DNA from: Pseudomonas putida
Lineage (GTDB): Bacteria; Pseudomonadota; Gammaproteobacteria; Pseudomonadales; Pseudomonadaceae
DNA: 64,000 nucleotides
Assembly (NCBI RefSeq): GCF_026625125.1
Contig: NZ_CP113097.1
Location: 2,480,001-2,544,000 of the forward strand
Direction of reading: 5' to 3'
The position numbers and the translations under genes are program-made. The first letter of the stretch is position 1, and every line of letters begins with the position of its first letter. Of the stretch, positions 34,892-43,765 are shown in pieces. The notes under the pieces are model-generated. The model had not been told where the DNA came from. It did no database searches and saw only the letters and a program-made list of their open reading frames with translations.

Positions 34892-35003
34892 CAGGTATGC
34901 GCGAAGCGGGGTTATAGGCGTGGCGGTACGCGCCTAGACTGGGGCCCTTGAGCTGTTGGTGACGCCCCATCGCCGACAGCGGACAACCCACAGGAGACCG
35001 CGC

Positions 35004-36416
35004 GTGACCCCAGAACAATTCCGTCAATACGGCCACCAATTGATCGACCTGATTGCCGATTACCGCCAGACGGTCGGTGAACGCCCGGTGATGGCCCAGG
35101 TCGAGCCCGGCTACCTGAAATCTGCCTTGCCTGCCGGCGCCCCGCTGCAGGGCGAACCGTTCCAGGCGATCCTCGATGACGTCAACACCCTGGTGATGCC
35201 TGGGCTTTCACATTGGCAACACCCCGATTTCTATGGCTACTTCCCGTCCAATGGCACCTTGTCCTCGGTGCTCGGCGACTTTCTCAGCACGGGCCTTGGG
35301 GTACTGGGCCTGTCATGGCAATCGAGCCCGGCGCTGAGCGAGCTGGAGGAAACCACCCTGGACTGGGTGCGCCAGTTGCTGGGCCTGTCGGGGCAGTGGA
35401 GCGGCGTGATTCAGGACACCGCGTCGACCAGCACGCTGGTCGCGCTGATCTGTGCCCGTGAACGTGCCACCGATTACGCCCTGGTGCGCGGCGGCCTGCA
35501 GGCCGAAGCCAAACCGCTGATCGTCTACGTCAGTGCCCACGCCCACAGTTCGGTGGACAAGGCCGCGTTGCTGGCCGGCTTCGGCCGCGCCAACATCCAC
35601 CTGATCGCCACCGACGAGCAGTTCGCCATGCGCCCCGATGCCTTGTTGGCGGCCATCGAACAGGACCTGGCCGACGGCAACCAGCCTTGCGCAGTGGTCG
35701 CCACCACCGGCACAACGACCACTACGGCGCTGGACCCCTTGCGCCAGATTGGCGAGATCGCCGAGGCCCAAGGGGTGTGGCTGCACGTCGACTCTGCCAT
35801 GGCCGGCTCGGCGATGATCCTGCCCGAATGCCGCTGGATGTGGGACGGTATCGAGCTGGCCGACTCCGTGGTGGTCAACGCGCACAAATGGTTAGGGGTG
35901 GCGTTCGACTGTTCGATCTACTACGTGCGTGACCCGCAGCACCTGATTCGGGTGATGAGCACCAACCCCAGCTACCTACAGTCAGCGGTCGATGGCGAGG
36001 TGAAGAACCTGCGCGACTGGGGCATCCCCCTGGGGCGTCGGTTCCGGGCACTGAAACTATGGTTCATGTTGCGTAGCGAAGGGGTCGAGGCGTTGCAGCA
36101 GCGCTTGCGTCGCGACATGGACAATGCCCGCTGGCTGGCTGCGCAGATCGAGGCTGCAGGGGAGTGGGCGTTGTTGGCGCCGGTACAGTTGCAGACCTTG
36201 TGCATTGTGCACCGGCCTGCGGGGCTGGAGGGGCAAGCGCTGGATGCGCATACCAAGGCCTGGGCTGAGCGGCTCAATGCCTGCGGTGATGCTTATGTTA
36301 CGCCGGCGACCTTGAATGGGCGCTGGATGGTGCGGGTTTCGGTGGGGGCGCTGCCCACTGAGCGTGAGCATGTCGAGCAGTTGTGGCAGCGCTTGCAGGC
36401 GGTGGTTGAAGGCTGA
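35004..36416 (+). CDS. ddc: Aromatic L-amino-acid (L-DOPA) decarboxylase
   Basis: 470 aa from a GTG start with AGGAG 8 bases upstream. PLP type II decarboxylase: HPDFYGYFPSNGTLSSVLGD near residue 73, ATTGTTTTTALDP near 233, HVDSAMAGS with Asp263, and the PLP Lys295 in NAHKWLGV. The protein corresponds to the characterised L-DOPA-selective decarboxylase of P. putida in length and layout as I recall it. It forms dopamine from L-DOPA. A hairpin separates it from the convergent transporter gene. Confidence 0.92.
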   Translation: MTPEQFRQYGHQLIDLIADYRQTVGERPVMAQVEPGYLKSALPAGAPLQGEPFQAILDDVNTLVMPGLSHWQHPDFYGYFPSNGTLSSVLGDFLSTGLGVLGLSWQSSPALSELEETTLDWVRQLLGLSGQWSGVIQDTASTSTLVALICARERATDYALVRGGLQAEAKPLIVYVSAHAHSSVDKAALLAGFGRANIHLIATDEQFAMRPDALLAAIEQDLADGNQPCAVVATTGTTTTTALDPLRQIGEIAEAQGVWLHVDSAMAGSAMILPECRWMWDGIELADSVVVNAHKWLGVAFDCSIYYVRDPQHLIRVMSTNPSYLQSAVDGEVKNLRDWGIPLGRRFRALKLWFMLRSEGVEALQQRLRRDMDNARWLAAQIEAAGEWALLAPVQLQTLCIVHRPAGLEGQALDAHTKAWAERLNACGDAYVTPATLNGRWMVRVSVGALPTEREHVEQLWQRLQAVVEG

Positions 36417-36423
36417 AATGCGT

Positions 36424-36442
36424 GGGGCCGCAGAGCGGCCCC
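36424..36442. terminator. Bidirectional hairpin between ddc and the MHS transporter
   Basis: GGGGCCG, five bases, CGGCCCC: a perfect 7-bp stem, 7 bases after the ddc stop and 9 bases before the end of the convergent transporter gene. Confidence 0.65.
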
Positions 36443-36451
36443 GTGCATCTG

Positions 36452-37825
36452 TCAGTGGCTTGCTGTCTGCAGGCCGTCCTTGCGGCTGGCCTCGTAAGCT
36501 TGCTTGTCCATCGGCTTGGCCTGCGGGTTGCCCAGGTCTTCCATCGCCAGGCGGTGGGTTTCCGGTGCGATATAGGCTGCCAGGGCGCATATGCAGGTGA
36601 TGAAGAACGCCAGGGCGCCAACGACCAGCGGGATGTTGTCCGAACCTGGTGGCGCCACCAGTGCGAACAGTGCCGGCAGCATGGCGGTCAGCATGGTGCC
36701 GATGTTCTGGGCGATGGCCATGGCCGAGACGCGGTAGCGGGTGTTGAACAGCTCAGGGAAGAAGCTTGGGAACACCGCGTTGTAGCCTTGGTAAACCATG
36801 CCCCACATGAGGATCGAGGTCGCGAAGGCCAGCGGTACGTTCTGGATGCTGATTGCATACAGGTACACGAAGGCCAGCAGGCCAGAGCCCAGGCAGCCGG
36901 CGATCATGGTCGGGCGACGGCCGATCTTGTCGGAAAGGTTGCCCACGAACGGGATCACCAGCACTGCAACGATGTTGCCCACTACCGGGATCCACAGGTA
37001 CACGCTCTTGTCGAAGCCGATGCCGTAGGCCGGCTGTACGGCGTAAGCCGCGCCGAAGATGGTGGCAACCACCGGGATCACGTTCATCAACGCCATGAAC
37101 ATCACCAGCACCATGTGCTTCCAGCTGTGGCGGAAGGCCTCGCTGATTGGCGACTTGGCAACCTTGGCCTGTTTCTCTTCTTTCACGAAGGCCGGGGTTT
37201 CGTGCACTTCCTTACGGATGATGAAGCCTGCGATCAGCACGATGGCGCTCATCAGGAACGGGATCCGCCAGCCCCAGTCGTTGAACGCCTCGCTGGGCAT
37301 GAAGTAGGCCAGTGGCAGGAACACGGCAGCCGCCATGACCTGGCCGGCCTGCACGCCCTGCAAGGTGAAGCTGGCATAGTAGCCGCGCCGCCCGAATGGC
37401 GCGTGTTCCATGATCATCGAACTGGCGCCGGAGATTTCACCGGCCACCGCAAAGCCTTGGACCAGGCGCAACAGCACCAGCAAGGCCGGGGCGAGCATGC
37501 CGATATCGTGGTAGGTAGGCAGCAGGCCCACGCCCATGGTGGAAATGCCCATCAGGAACATGCACAGCAGCAGTACGTTCTTGCGCCCGCGGGTATCACC
37601 CCAGTGGCCGAGCACGAAGGCGCCGACCGGACGGGCCAGATAACCCACGCCGTAAGTGGCCAGCGAGGCGATGATCGCCATCTTGGGGTCGGTGTTGGGG
37701 AAGAAGATCTGCGGGAAGATCAGTGCCGCAGCCTGGGCATAGATGAAAAAGTCGTAATACTCGAGTGCCGAGCCTATCCATCCGCTGGCGGTCGCTTTCT
37801 TGGCTTGAGAGCTGGAGTGAGCCAT
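36452..37825 (-). CDS. MFS transporter, metabolite:H+ symporter (MHS) family, near quiC
   Basis: 457 aa from the ATG (MAHSSSQAKKATASGW) with GGAG 6 bases upstream. MHS features are the N-terminal SGWIGSALEYYDFFIYAQAA, GYLARPVGAFVLGHWGDTRGRK, and RLVQGFAVAGEISGASSMI. There are twelve hydrophobic segments. It is divergent from quiC with 538 bases between. It most likely imports shikimate, quinate, dehydroshikimate or protocatechuate-type hydroaromatics; the exact substrate is inference from position. Confidence 0.88.
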   Translation of the reverse strand: MAHSSSQAKKATASGWIGSALEYYDFFIYAQAAALIFPQIFFPNTDPKMAIIASLATYGVGYLARPVGAFVLGHWGDTRGRKNVLLLCMFLMGISTMGVGLLPTYHDIGMLAPALLVLLRLVQGFAVAGEISGASSMIMEHAPFGRRGYYASFTLQGVQAGQVMAAAVFLPLAYFMPSEAFNDWGWRIPFLMSAIVLIAGFIIRKEVHETPAFVKEEKQAKVAKSPISEAFRHSWKHMVLVMFMALMNVIPVVATIFGAAYAVQPAYGIGFDKSVYLWIPVVGNIVAVLVIPFVGNLSDKIGRRPTMIAGCLGSGLLAFVYLYAISIQNVPLAFATSILMWGMVYQGYNAVFPSFFPELFNTRYRVSAMAIAQNIGTMLTAMLPALFALVAPPGSDNIPLVVGALAFFITCICALAAYIAPETHRLAMEDLGNPQAKPMDKQAYEASRKDGLQTASH

Positions 37826-38363
37826 CGTTGTCTCCGTTGTTTTTGTTTGTCGCCGCACAGCGGGCGCCGTCAGGCGGCAGCCAGTGGGTGTGCGATCGCT
37901 ATCGGGAGTAAGGGGTGCGCTTATAAAGCCGGCGATCGCTGGCGAAGTCTGCTAGGTGAAGACGAACCAGCAGGTGCGGGTTGCAAGGCGAGGGAGATGT
38001 GCATAGGTCGGTACCCGTTTTATTGAACTTATTATGTCGTGGCGCTGGGCTTGTGAGCGCAGGTTGCGCCGAACGGCCACTGGGCAGAAAGTGGTGGTCG
38101 GTGTGCCTGCGTCTGGTCTCATAGTTGCGCAGGGGTGGCAGTGAATCAATTCGCCAAAACGGGTTTTGTGCGATAATCGAACGCAAAACTAACCATTCCG
38201 TACAAAGTGATTGCTGCCATGACTTTACCTGCGAATAATTCATCATGCCAAGAAGTCTGATGATGAGCTGCCGGTCCCGGCCCTTCGCAGGTTCGCCCCA
38301 AGCGGCCGGTACCCACAGCACCACTCGCTTCCAGCCCTGTAGCCCATAACAAGGAATTCCACC
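37826..38363. promoter_or_regulatory. Long divergent control region between the MHS transporter and quiC
   Basis: 538 bases with no supported gene. Two elements are seen: a PcaR-type box (38168-38182), and in the quiC leader a nested inverted repeat, CCTGCGAA (38229-38236) with TTCGCAGG (38284-38291) enclosing TCATCA/TGATGA. The rest shows nothing that I recognise. Confidence 0.5.
38168..38182. promoter_or_regulatory. PcaR-type (IclR family) operator overlapping a GATAAT -10 box
   Basis: GTGCGATAATCGAAC; its complement is GTTCGATTATCGCAC. The PcaR site that I remember for P. putida pca promoters is GTTCGATAATCGCAC, so 14 of 15 positions agree. As in those promoters, the site overlaps a -10-like GATAAT (38172-38177). 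It lies 181 bases upstream of quiC, whose product leads to protocatechuate. Confidence 0.6.
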
Positions 38364-40271
38364 ATGCAGCGTTCGATAGCCACCGTGTCCTTGAGCGGCA
38401 CACTGCCGGAAAAGCTCGAAGCCATCGCCGCCGCCGGTTTCGACGGCGTCGAGATCTTCGAAAATGATCTGCTCTACTATGCCGGCAGCCCCCGCGAAGT
38501 GCGGCAGATGTGCGCCGACCTCGGCATCGCCATCACCCTGTTCCAGCCGTTCCGCGATTTTGAAGGCTGCCGCCGCGACCGCCTGCAGAAGAACATCGAC
38601 CGCGCCGAGCGCAAGTTCGACCTGATGCAAGAGCTGGGCACCGACCTGGTGCTGGTGTGCAGCAACGTGCAGGCCGACGCCCTGGGCGACGAACAACTGC
38701 TGGTGGACGACCTGCGCCTGCTCGCCGAGCATGCCGGCCAACGCGGCATGCGCATCGGCTACGAAGCCCTGGCCTGGGGCCGTCACGTCAACACCTACCA
38801 GCAAGTGTGGGACCTGGTGCGCCAGGCCGACCACCCGGCGCTGGGCGTGATCCTCGACAGCTTCCACACCCTGTCGCTCAAGGGCGACCCTGCTGCGATC
38901 CGCGATATCCCCGGCGACAAGATCTTCTTTGTGCAGATGGCCGATGCGCCGATCCTGGCCATGGATGTACTGGAGTGGAGCCGCCACTTCCGCTGCTTCC
39001 CGGGGCAGGGCGAAATGGACCTGGCCGGTTTCCTCGCGCCGATCCTGGCTACCGGTTATCGCGGCCCGTTGTCGCTGGAAATCTTCAACGACGGCTTCCG
39101 CGCGGCGCCGCCACGCCAGAACGCCGCCGATGGCCTGCGTTCTTTGTTGTACCTGGAGGAACAGACCCGTCTGCGCCTGCAGCAGGAAGGTACCGCCATC
39201 GAGCCGGGTGTGCTGTTCGCACCGCCCGCCGCCAGTGCCTACAACGGCGTGGAGTTCCTCGAATTTGCCGTCGACGAAGCGGTCGGCGCGCGGCTGGGCA
39301 GCTGGCTCAAGCGCCTGGGCTTCGCCGACGCGGGCAAGCACCGCAGCAAGGACGTACGCCTGCTGCGCCAGAACGACATCAACATCGTGCTCAATGCCGA
39401 GCCGTATTCCTTTGGCCACAACTTCTTCGAAGCCCATGGCCCGTCGCTGTGCGCCACCGCGCTGCGGGTCAAGGACGAGCACGCGGCGCTGCAACGCGCC
39501 ACCGACTTCCGCGGCCAGCCGTTCCGCGGGCTGGTCGGCCCCAACGAATGTGAGGTGCCTGCCGTGCGTGCCCCGGATGGCAGCCTGATCTACCTGGTGG
39601 AGCAGGGCAAGGAAGGCCCGTCGCTGTACGACACCGACTTCCGCCTGGAGCCCAGTGCCAGCAGCACCGGTGGCCTGCAGCGCATCGACCACATGGCCCT
39701 GGCCTTGCCGGCCGAGTCGCTGGACAGCTGGGTGCTGTTCTACAAGAGCCTGTTCGACTTTGCCGCAGACGATGAAGTGGTGCTGCCCGACCCATACGGG
39801 CTGGTCAAAAGCCGTGCGCTGCGCAGCCAGTGCGGCAGCCTGCGCCTGCCGCTGAACATCTCGGAAAACCGCAACACCGCTATCGCCCACGCGCTGTCGA
39901 GCTATCGCGGGTCGGGTGTGCATCATATCGCCTTCGATTGTGCCGACATCTTCAAGGAAGTGGCGCGGGCGAAGGAGGCCGGTGTGCCGTTGCTGGAAAT
40001 TCCGCTCAATTACTACGACGATCTGGCGGCTCGTTTCGATTTCGACGACGAGTTTCTCAGCGAGCTGGCGTACTACAACGTGCTGTATGACCGCGACGCA
40101 CAGGGTGGCGAGCTGTTCCACGTGTACACCGAGGCGTTCGAAGACCGCTTCTTCTTTGAAATCATCCAGCGCAAGGGTGGCTACGCCGGCTATGGCGCGG
40201 CCAACGTGCCTGTGCGCTTGGCGGCGATGGCCAAGCGGCGCAGCGGGGCGGCGCGCAAGCCGGTGTTGTAA
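38364..40271 (+). CDS. quiC: 3-dehydroshikimate dehydratase fused to a HPPD-like domain (QuiC)
   Basis: 635 aa in two domains. Residues 1 to about 280 are a xylose-isomerase-like TIM barrel with all four metal ligands at the positions described for P. putida QuiC: Glu134 (GYEALAWG), Asp165 (VILDSFHTL), Gln191 (FVQMAD) and Glu239 (SLEIFND). Residues about 290-610 are a vicinal-oxygen-chelate domain like 4-hydroxyphenylpyruvate dioxygenase, with candidate iron ligands His in RIDHMALA, His in GVHHIAFD and Glu in FFFEIIQ. The enzyme converts 3-dehydroshikimate to protocatechuate, feeding the beta-ketoadipate pathway. AAGGA lies upstream of the ATG. Confidence 0.94.
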   Translation: MQRSIATVSLSGTLPEKLEAIAAAGFDGVEIFENDLLYYAGSPREVRQMCADLGIAITLFQPFRDFEGCRRDRLQKNIDRAERKFDLMQELGTDLVLVCSNVQADALGDEQLLVDDLRLLAEHAGQRGMRIGYEALAWGRHVNTYQQVWDLVRQADHPALGVILDSFHTLSLKGDPAAIRDIPGDKIFFVQMADAPILAMDVLEWSRHFRCFPGQGEMDLAGFLAPILATGYRGPLSLEIFNDGFRAAPPRQNAADGLRSLLYLEEQTRLRLQQEGTAIEPGVLFAPPAASAYNGVEFLEFAVDEAVGARLGSWLKRLGFADAGKHRSKDVRLLRQNDINIVLNAEPYSFGHNFFEAHGPSLCATALRVKDEHAALQRATDFRGQPFRGLVGPNECEVPAVRAPDGSLIYLVEQGKEGPSLYDTDFRLEPSASSTGGLQRIDHMALALPAESLDSWVLFYKSLFDFAADDEVVLPDPYGLVKSRALRSQCGSLRLPLNISENRNTAIAHALSSYRGSGVHHIAFDCADIFKEVARAKEAGVPLLEIPLNYYDDLAARFDFDDEFLSELAYYNVLYDRDAQGGELFHVYTEAFEDRFFFEIIQRKGGYAGYGAANVPVRLAAMAKRRSGAARKPVL

Positions 40272-40442
40272 CCCCCGCAGGGTTCACTGCCTGTGAAATC
40301 GGGCGCTGCTCGCGCGGCGCCTGATCCTGGCCACAGGCTGGCCCTCGCCAATCCTGCCCGCTCGATCAACAGCGCGCTTCCCCCCAACCCTCCACTCACG
40401 GATAATCCCGTCCAAATCCCAATAAATACCCCGTGAGCAGCT

Positions 40443-41114
40443 ATGAGCAATCCCGTTGCCCCCCTCGGCCAGCCCGAGATCGAAGGGACACGCAAGTCGC
40501 GCAAGAACAACCCTGAAAAAACCCGCGAGGACATCCTCCAGGCCGCCATCAACGAGTTCGTCCAGCAAGGCCTGGCAGGCGCGCGGGTGGATGCCATCGC
40601 CGAGCGCACCGCTACCTCCAAGCGCATGATCTACTACTACTTCGGCAGCAAGGAGCAGCTGTACGTCGAGTGCCTGGTCAAACTGTACGGTGACATCCGC
40701 AAGACCGAACACCGCCTGGACCTGGAGTCGCTGCCGGCCGAGCAGGCCATCCAGCGCCTGACCGAGTTCACTTTCGATCACCACGACCGCAACGTCGATT
40801 TCGTGCGCATGGTCTGCACCGAAAACATCCATTACGGCGAGTACGTGAAGAAAACCCCGGCCATCCGCGAAATGAGCAGCCTGGTCCTTCAGGCGCTGGG
40901 CCGCACGCTGGAGCGTGGCGTGCAAGAGGGCGTGTTCCGCCCGGGCATCGAGGTCATCGACCTGCACATGCTGATGAGCGCGTTCTGCTTCTATCGGGTA
41001 TCGAACCGCCACACCTTCGGCGACATCTTCCAGATCGATCTGCTCGATGATCAGGTAAAACTGCGTCACAAGGCCATGATCTGCGAAGCGGTGATGCGTT
41101 ACATCCAGGCCTGA
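40443..41114 (+). CDS. TetR family regulator near quiC
   Basis: 223 aa. The helix-turn-helix spans about residues 22-70 (TREDILQAAINEFVQQGLAGAR, TATSKRMIYYYFGSKEQLY). The C-terminal domain resembles the RutR/PsrA-like TetR_C group (DHHDRNVDFVRMVCTENIHYGEYV). It is 171 bases downstream of quiC on the same strand and is probably the local regulator of the dehydroshikimate module. Confidence 0.88.
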   Translation: MSNPVAPLGQPEIEGTRKSRKNNPEKTREDILQAAINEFVQQGLAGARVDAIAERTATSKRMIYYYFGSKEQLYVECLVKLYGDIRKTEHRLDLESLPAEQAIQRLTEFTFDHHDRNVDFVRMVCTENIHYGEYVKKTPAIREMSSLVLQALGRTLERGVQEGVFRPGIEVIDLHMLMSAFCFYRVSNRHTFGDIFQIDLLDDQVKLRHKAMICEAVMRYIQA

Positions 41115-41121
41115 GTGCCGT

Positions 41122-42129
41122 TCACTCGCCCAGCCGTTGCTCACGTGACGGCGGGTAGCCGAAGTAGGCCGCGTAGCACTTGCTGAAGTGCGATACCGAA
41201 ACAAAGCCGCAGGCCACCGCAACCTCCATCACCGACAGGTCGGAGTACTGCAGCAAGCGGCGGCTCTTGGTGATACGCAGCTCCATGTAATAGCGCCGTG
41301 GCGAGGTGCCCAGCTGGGCCTGGAACAAGCGGTCGATCTGCCGCCGGGAGCGGCCGCTGTAGGCCGCCAACTGGTCGAGGCTGAGGGTTTCCTCGAGGTT
41401 GTTCTCCATCAGCTCGACGATGGTACGCAGGTGCAGGCTCATCGACTTTTTCGCCCCCGGCCCAACCTGGCGGTGGCGCGCACCAGAGAACGAGAGGATT
41501 TCCTCGACGCCTTCTGCCAGGCCGTCACCGTACAGGCGGCGGACCAGGCCGAGCATCAGTTCCATGGCACCGTTGGGGCTGGCGGCGCTGAGCCGATCAC
41601 GGTCCAGTGTAAAGCTGGCCGGGGTGATGCGTGTCTGCGGGCTGCGCTCGGACAGGCTGGCACGCTGCTCGGGGTGAATGCTGCAGCCGTAGTCATCCAG
41701 CACCCCGGCGCGGCCAAGGAACCAGGCGCCGTTCCACAGCCCGCCCAGGGCCTTGCCGTGGGCGGCGCAGTCACCCAGCAGGCGGTCCAGCTCGGGGTAC
41801 TTGAGCGGTGTGCGCAAGCCGCCGCAGATGATAAGCAGGTCGAGTGCTTTCAGCTCGCTGGCAACCAGGTCAGTGGCCACCAGTTCCAGGCCCAGGTCGC
41901 TCAGCACCCGGTCACCGTCCAGCGACAGCGGGGTAAAGCTGAAGCTGTCGGCGCGCAGCAGGTTGGCGGTGACCAGCACGTCCATGGCCACGGTGAAACT
42001 GGCCATGGAGAAGTGCTTGAGCAGGACGAAGTCGACGCGATAGGGCACCTGGGGGCTGGCCGCGGTGGACTTGAGCCGTAGCATGTTGGTGGTGCTGGTC
42101 TTCTTGCTGAACTGGCGTGGGCTGGGCAC
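41122..42129 (-). CDS. GlxA family AraC-type regulator
   Basis: 335 aa from a GTG preceded by GGAG at 6 bases (MPSPRQFSKKTS); an ATG 15 codons later is an alternative. The N-terminal DJ-1/PfpI-like domain (YRVDFVLLKHFSMASFTVAMDVL, LLIICGGL) and the C-terminal double helix-turn-helix (LSLDQLAAYSGRSRRQIDRLF, VMEVAVACGFVSVSHFSKCY) define the GbdR/ArgR/CdhR group. These usually sense quaternary amines or amino acids. It converges with the TetR gene with 7 bases between. Confidence 0.87.
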   Translation of the reverse strand: MPSPRQFSKKTSTTNMLRLKSTAASPQVPYRVDFVLLKHFSMASFTVAMDVLVTANLLRADSFSFTPLSLDGDRVLSDLGLELVATDLVASELKALDLLIICGGLRTPLKYPELDRLLGDCAAHGKALGGLWNGAWFLGRAGVLDDYGCSIHPEQRASLSERSPQTRITPASFTLDRDRLSAASPNGAMELMLGLVRRLYGDGLAEGVEEILSFSGARHRQVGPGAKKSMSLHLRTIVELMENNLEETLSLDQLAAYSGRSRRQIDRLFQAQLGTSPRRYYMELRITKSRRLLQYSDLSVMEVAVACGFVSVSHFSKCYAAYFGYPPSREQRLGE

Positions 42130-42268
42130 TCTGGACTCCGCTTCCTGACTGGCCTGCAGAGTGTGGCCGGTGGCCTGTGGAAAGACAATCGCCCGGGTGG
42201 GCTTGTGGTAGTGGAGGTCGTATTGAGGCAACTGGGCTATGCTGGCGCCTCCCACTTGGAGAACCTCG

Positions 42269-42748
42269 ATGAAATACGCCGTCGCCCTGTTGTTCAGCCT
42301 GCTGCCGCTGGTGGCGAACGCCCTGCAAACCGGGGAAAAGCTCGCCCCGTGGACGCTGCTCGATCAACATGACCAGCCCTACACCTTGGAGGCCGGCACG
42401 CAGGTGCTGCTGGTGGCCCGCGATATGGACGGCGCCAAGCTGGTGAAGGCGGCTCTGGCCGACCAGCCCAAGGGCTACCTGGAGTCGCGCCATGCGGTGT
42501 TCGTGGCGGATATCCAGCGCATGCCTGCGCTGATCAGCAAGCTGTTCGCCATCCCCGCCATGCGTGATTACAACTACCGGGTTATGCTTGATCGTGAAGG
42601 GCAGGTCGCCAGCCGTTACCCTGGGCATGAAGGCAAGGTGCTGTGGTTGCAGCTTGAGCAGGGTGCGCTGGTCAGCCAGCAGGAGTTCGCGGATGCGCCA
42701 GCGCTGAAGGCTGCGCTGGAAAAGGCGCAGCCAAGCAAATCCGAATGA
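42269..42748 (+). CDS. Secreted or periplasmic protein, possibly thioredoxin-like (YtfJ-like)
   Basis: 159 aa from the ATG (MKYAVALLFSLLPLVANA), with a signal peptide of about 18 residues. The mature part opens LQTGEKLAPWTLLDQHDQPYTL, reminiscent of thioredoxin-fold YtfJ proteins, but it has no CxxC motif. Function unknown. The gene starts 139 bases from the divergent AraC gene. Confidence 0.75.
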   Translation: MKYAVALLFSLLPLVANALQTGEKLAPWTLLDQHDQPYTLEAGTQVLLVARDMDGAKLVKAALADQPKGYLESRHAVFVADIQRMPALISKLFAIPAMRDYNYRVMLDREGQVASRYPGHEGKVLWLQLEQGALVSQQEFADAPALKAALEKAQPSKSE

Positions 42749-42801
42749 ACCCTTGCCGCTGGCAGTAACCCAACCCTTTACATGCCAACGGGAGAGTGCT
42801 C

Positions 42802-43014
42802 ATGGAAATCGGTACGATCTGGATCATTGTTGCGGCCTTGGTCATCTTGCTGGAGATCTTCGCCATCTGGAACATCATCGGCAGCGAACGGCGCGCGGAG
42901 CGCAAGATGTTATGGATCGTCTTCGTCGTCTACGCCCCGTTCCCGGGGTTACTGTTCTGGGCCTGGCGAGGGCCGCGGGCAGTGAAGGGCAGGGCGGTAC
43001 TGGAGGAAAAGTGA
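42802..43014 (+). CDS. Small membrane protein with a PLDc_N-type domain
   Basis: 70 aa from the ATG (MEIGTIWIIVAALVILLEIF) with GGGAGA 6 bases upstream; a GTG two codons earlier is possible. Two hydrophobic helices are separated by a charged loop (GSERRAERKM), as in the small PLDc_N family. It lies 53 bases after the preceding gene and may be cotranscribed. Confidence 0.7.
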   Translation: MEIGTIWIIVAALVILLEIFAIWNIIGSERRAERKMLWIVFVVYAPFPGLLFWAWRGPRAVKGRAVLEEK

Positions 43015-43134
43015 GGGGCACGGCGTCAGGTGCGCAGCGCCTGATGCCATTTGTGGTGGCGAGTTGAGCCATAATTCGGGGGCCGCTACTTTGTTGATGT
43101 AAGCCTTCGAACACTCTCTTGCCCCGAGCCCACC

Positions 43135-43629
43135 ATGCTGCCCATCGAACTGCTGACCACTACCCCCGACCAGGCCGACCTGATCCGCAATCTCTATCAG
43201 TTCTATGCCTACGAGTCCTCCGACTGGGAGCAGGAAGACGTTGAGGTGGATGGGCGCTTCTACATCCACGAAGAGCACCTGCAGCGCTATTGGCTTGCAG
43301 ACGGCTGGAGCGCCAACCTGGTGCTGGTGGATGGTTTCATTGCTGGCTTCGTGCTGGTCGAACGCAGCGAGCTGCCGGGCATCGATGCCAGTGAACTGGC
43401 AGACTTGTTCATCCTCAAGCGCTACCGCCGGCAGGGTATTGGCCGTGCGGTCGCGCTGCAGTTGCTGAGCGGTGCCGGCGACTGGCTGCTGCGTTGCTAC
43501 GCGCCGGACCCCATCGCTGTCGCCTTCTGCAAAGCCGTCGTGGCCGACCTGCCGCGGCCGGTGCAGCCAATCATGCTGGGTGATGACCCGGACCTGCTCA
43601 CCTATCAGGTAACGTCCGCTTACCACTGA
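43135..43629 (+). CDS. GNAT family N-acetyltransferase
   Basis: 164 aa. The acetyl-CoA binding loop is FILKRYRRQGIGRAVALQL near residue 98; VLVDGFIAGFVLVERSE precedes it and CKAVVADLP lies at the end. Substrate unknown. No close functional neighbour. Confidence 0.82.
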   Translation: MLPIELLTTTPDQADLIRNLYQFYAYESSDWEQEDVEVDGRFYIHEEHLQRYWLADGWSANLVLVDGFIAGFVLVERSELPGIDASELADLFILKRYRRQGIGRAVALQLLSGAGDWLLRCYAPDPIAVAFCKAVVADLPRPVQPIMLGDDPDLLTYQVTSAYH

Positions 43630-43765
43630 GCGGGGTGGGCAAAAAATTGTGATCTACTTCACAAAATCCCGCCAAGCGGCATAATGCCATTACCTTGTAT
43701 TCAAGACCCGGTCGCTCTGGCCTGGGGGTCCTTTTCGTGCGCGTTGCAGGTTCAGGGAAATTTTC

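Noticed and set aside
37899..40121. 740-codon open frame on the minus strand
   Set aside because: It is antisense to quiC, whose conserved catalytic residues prove the plus strand is coding.
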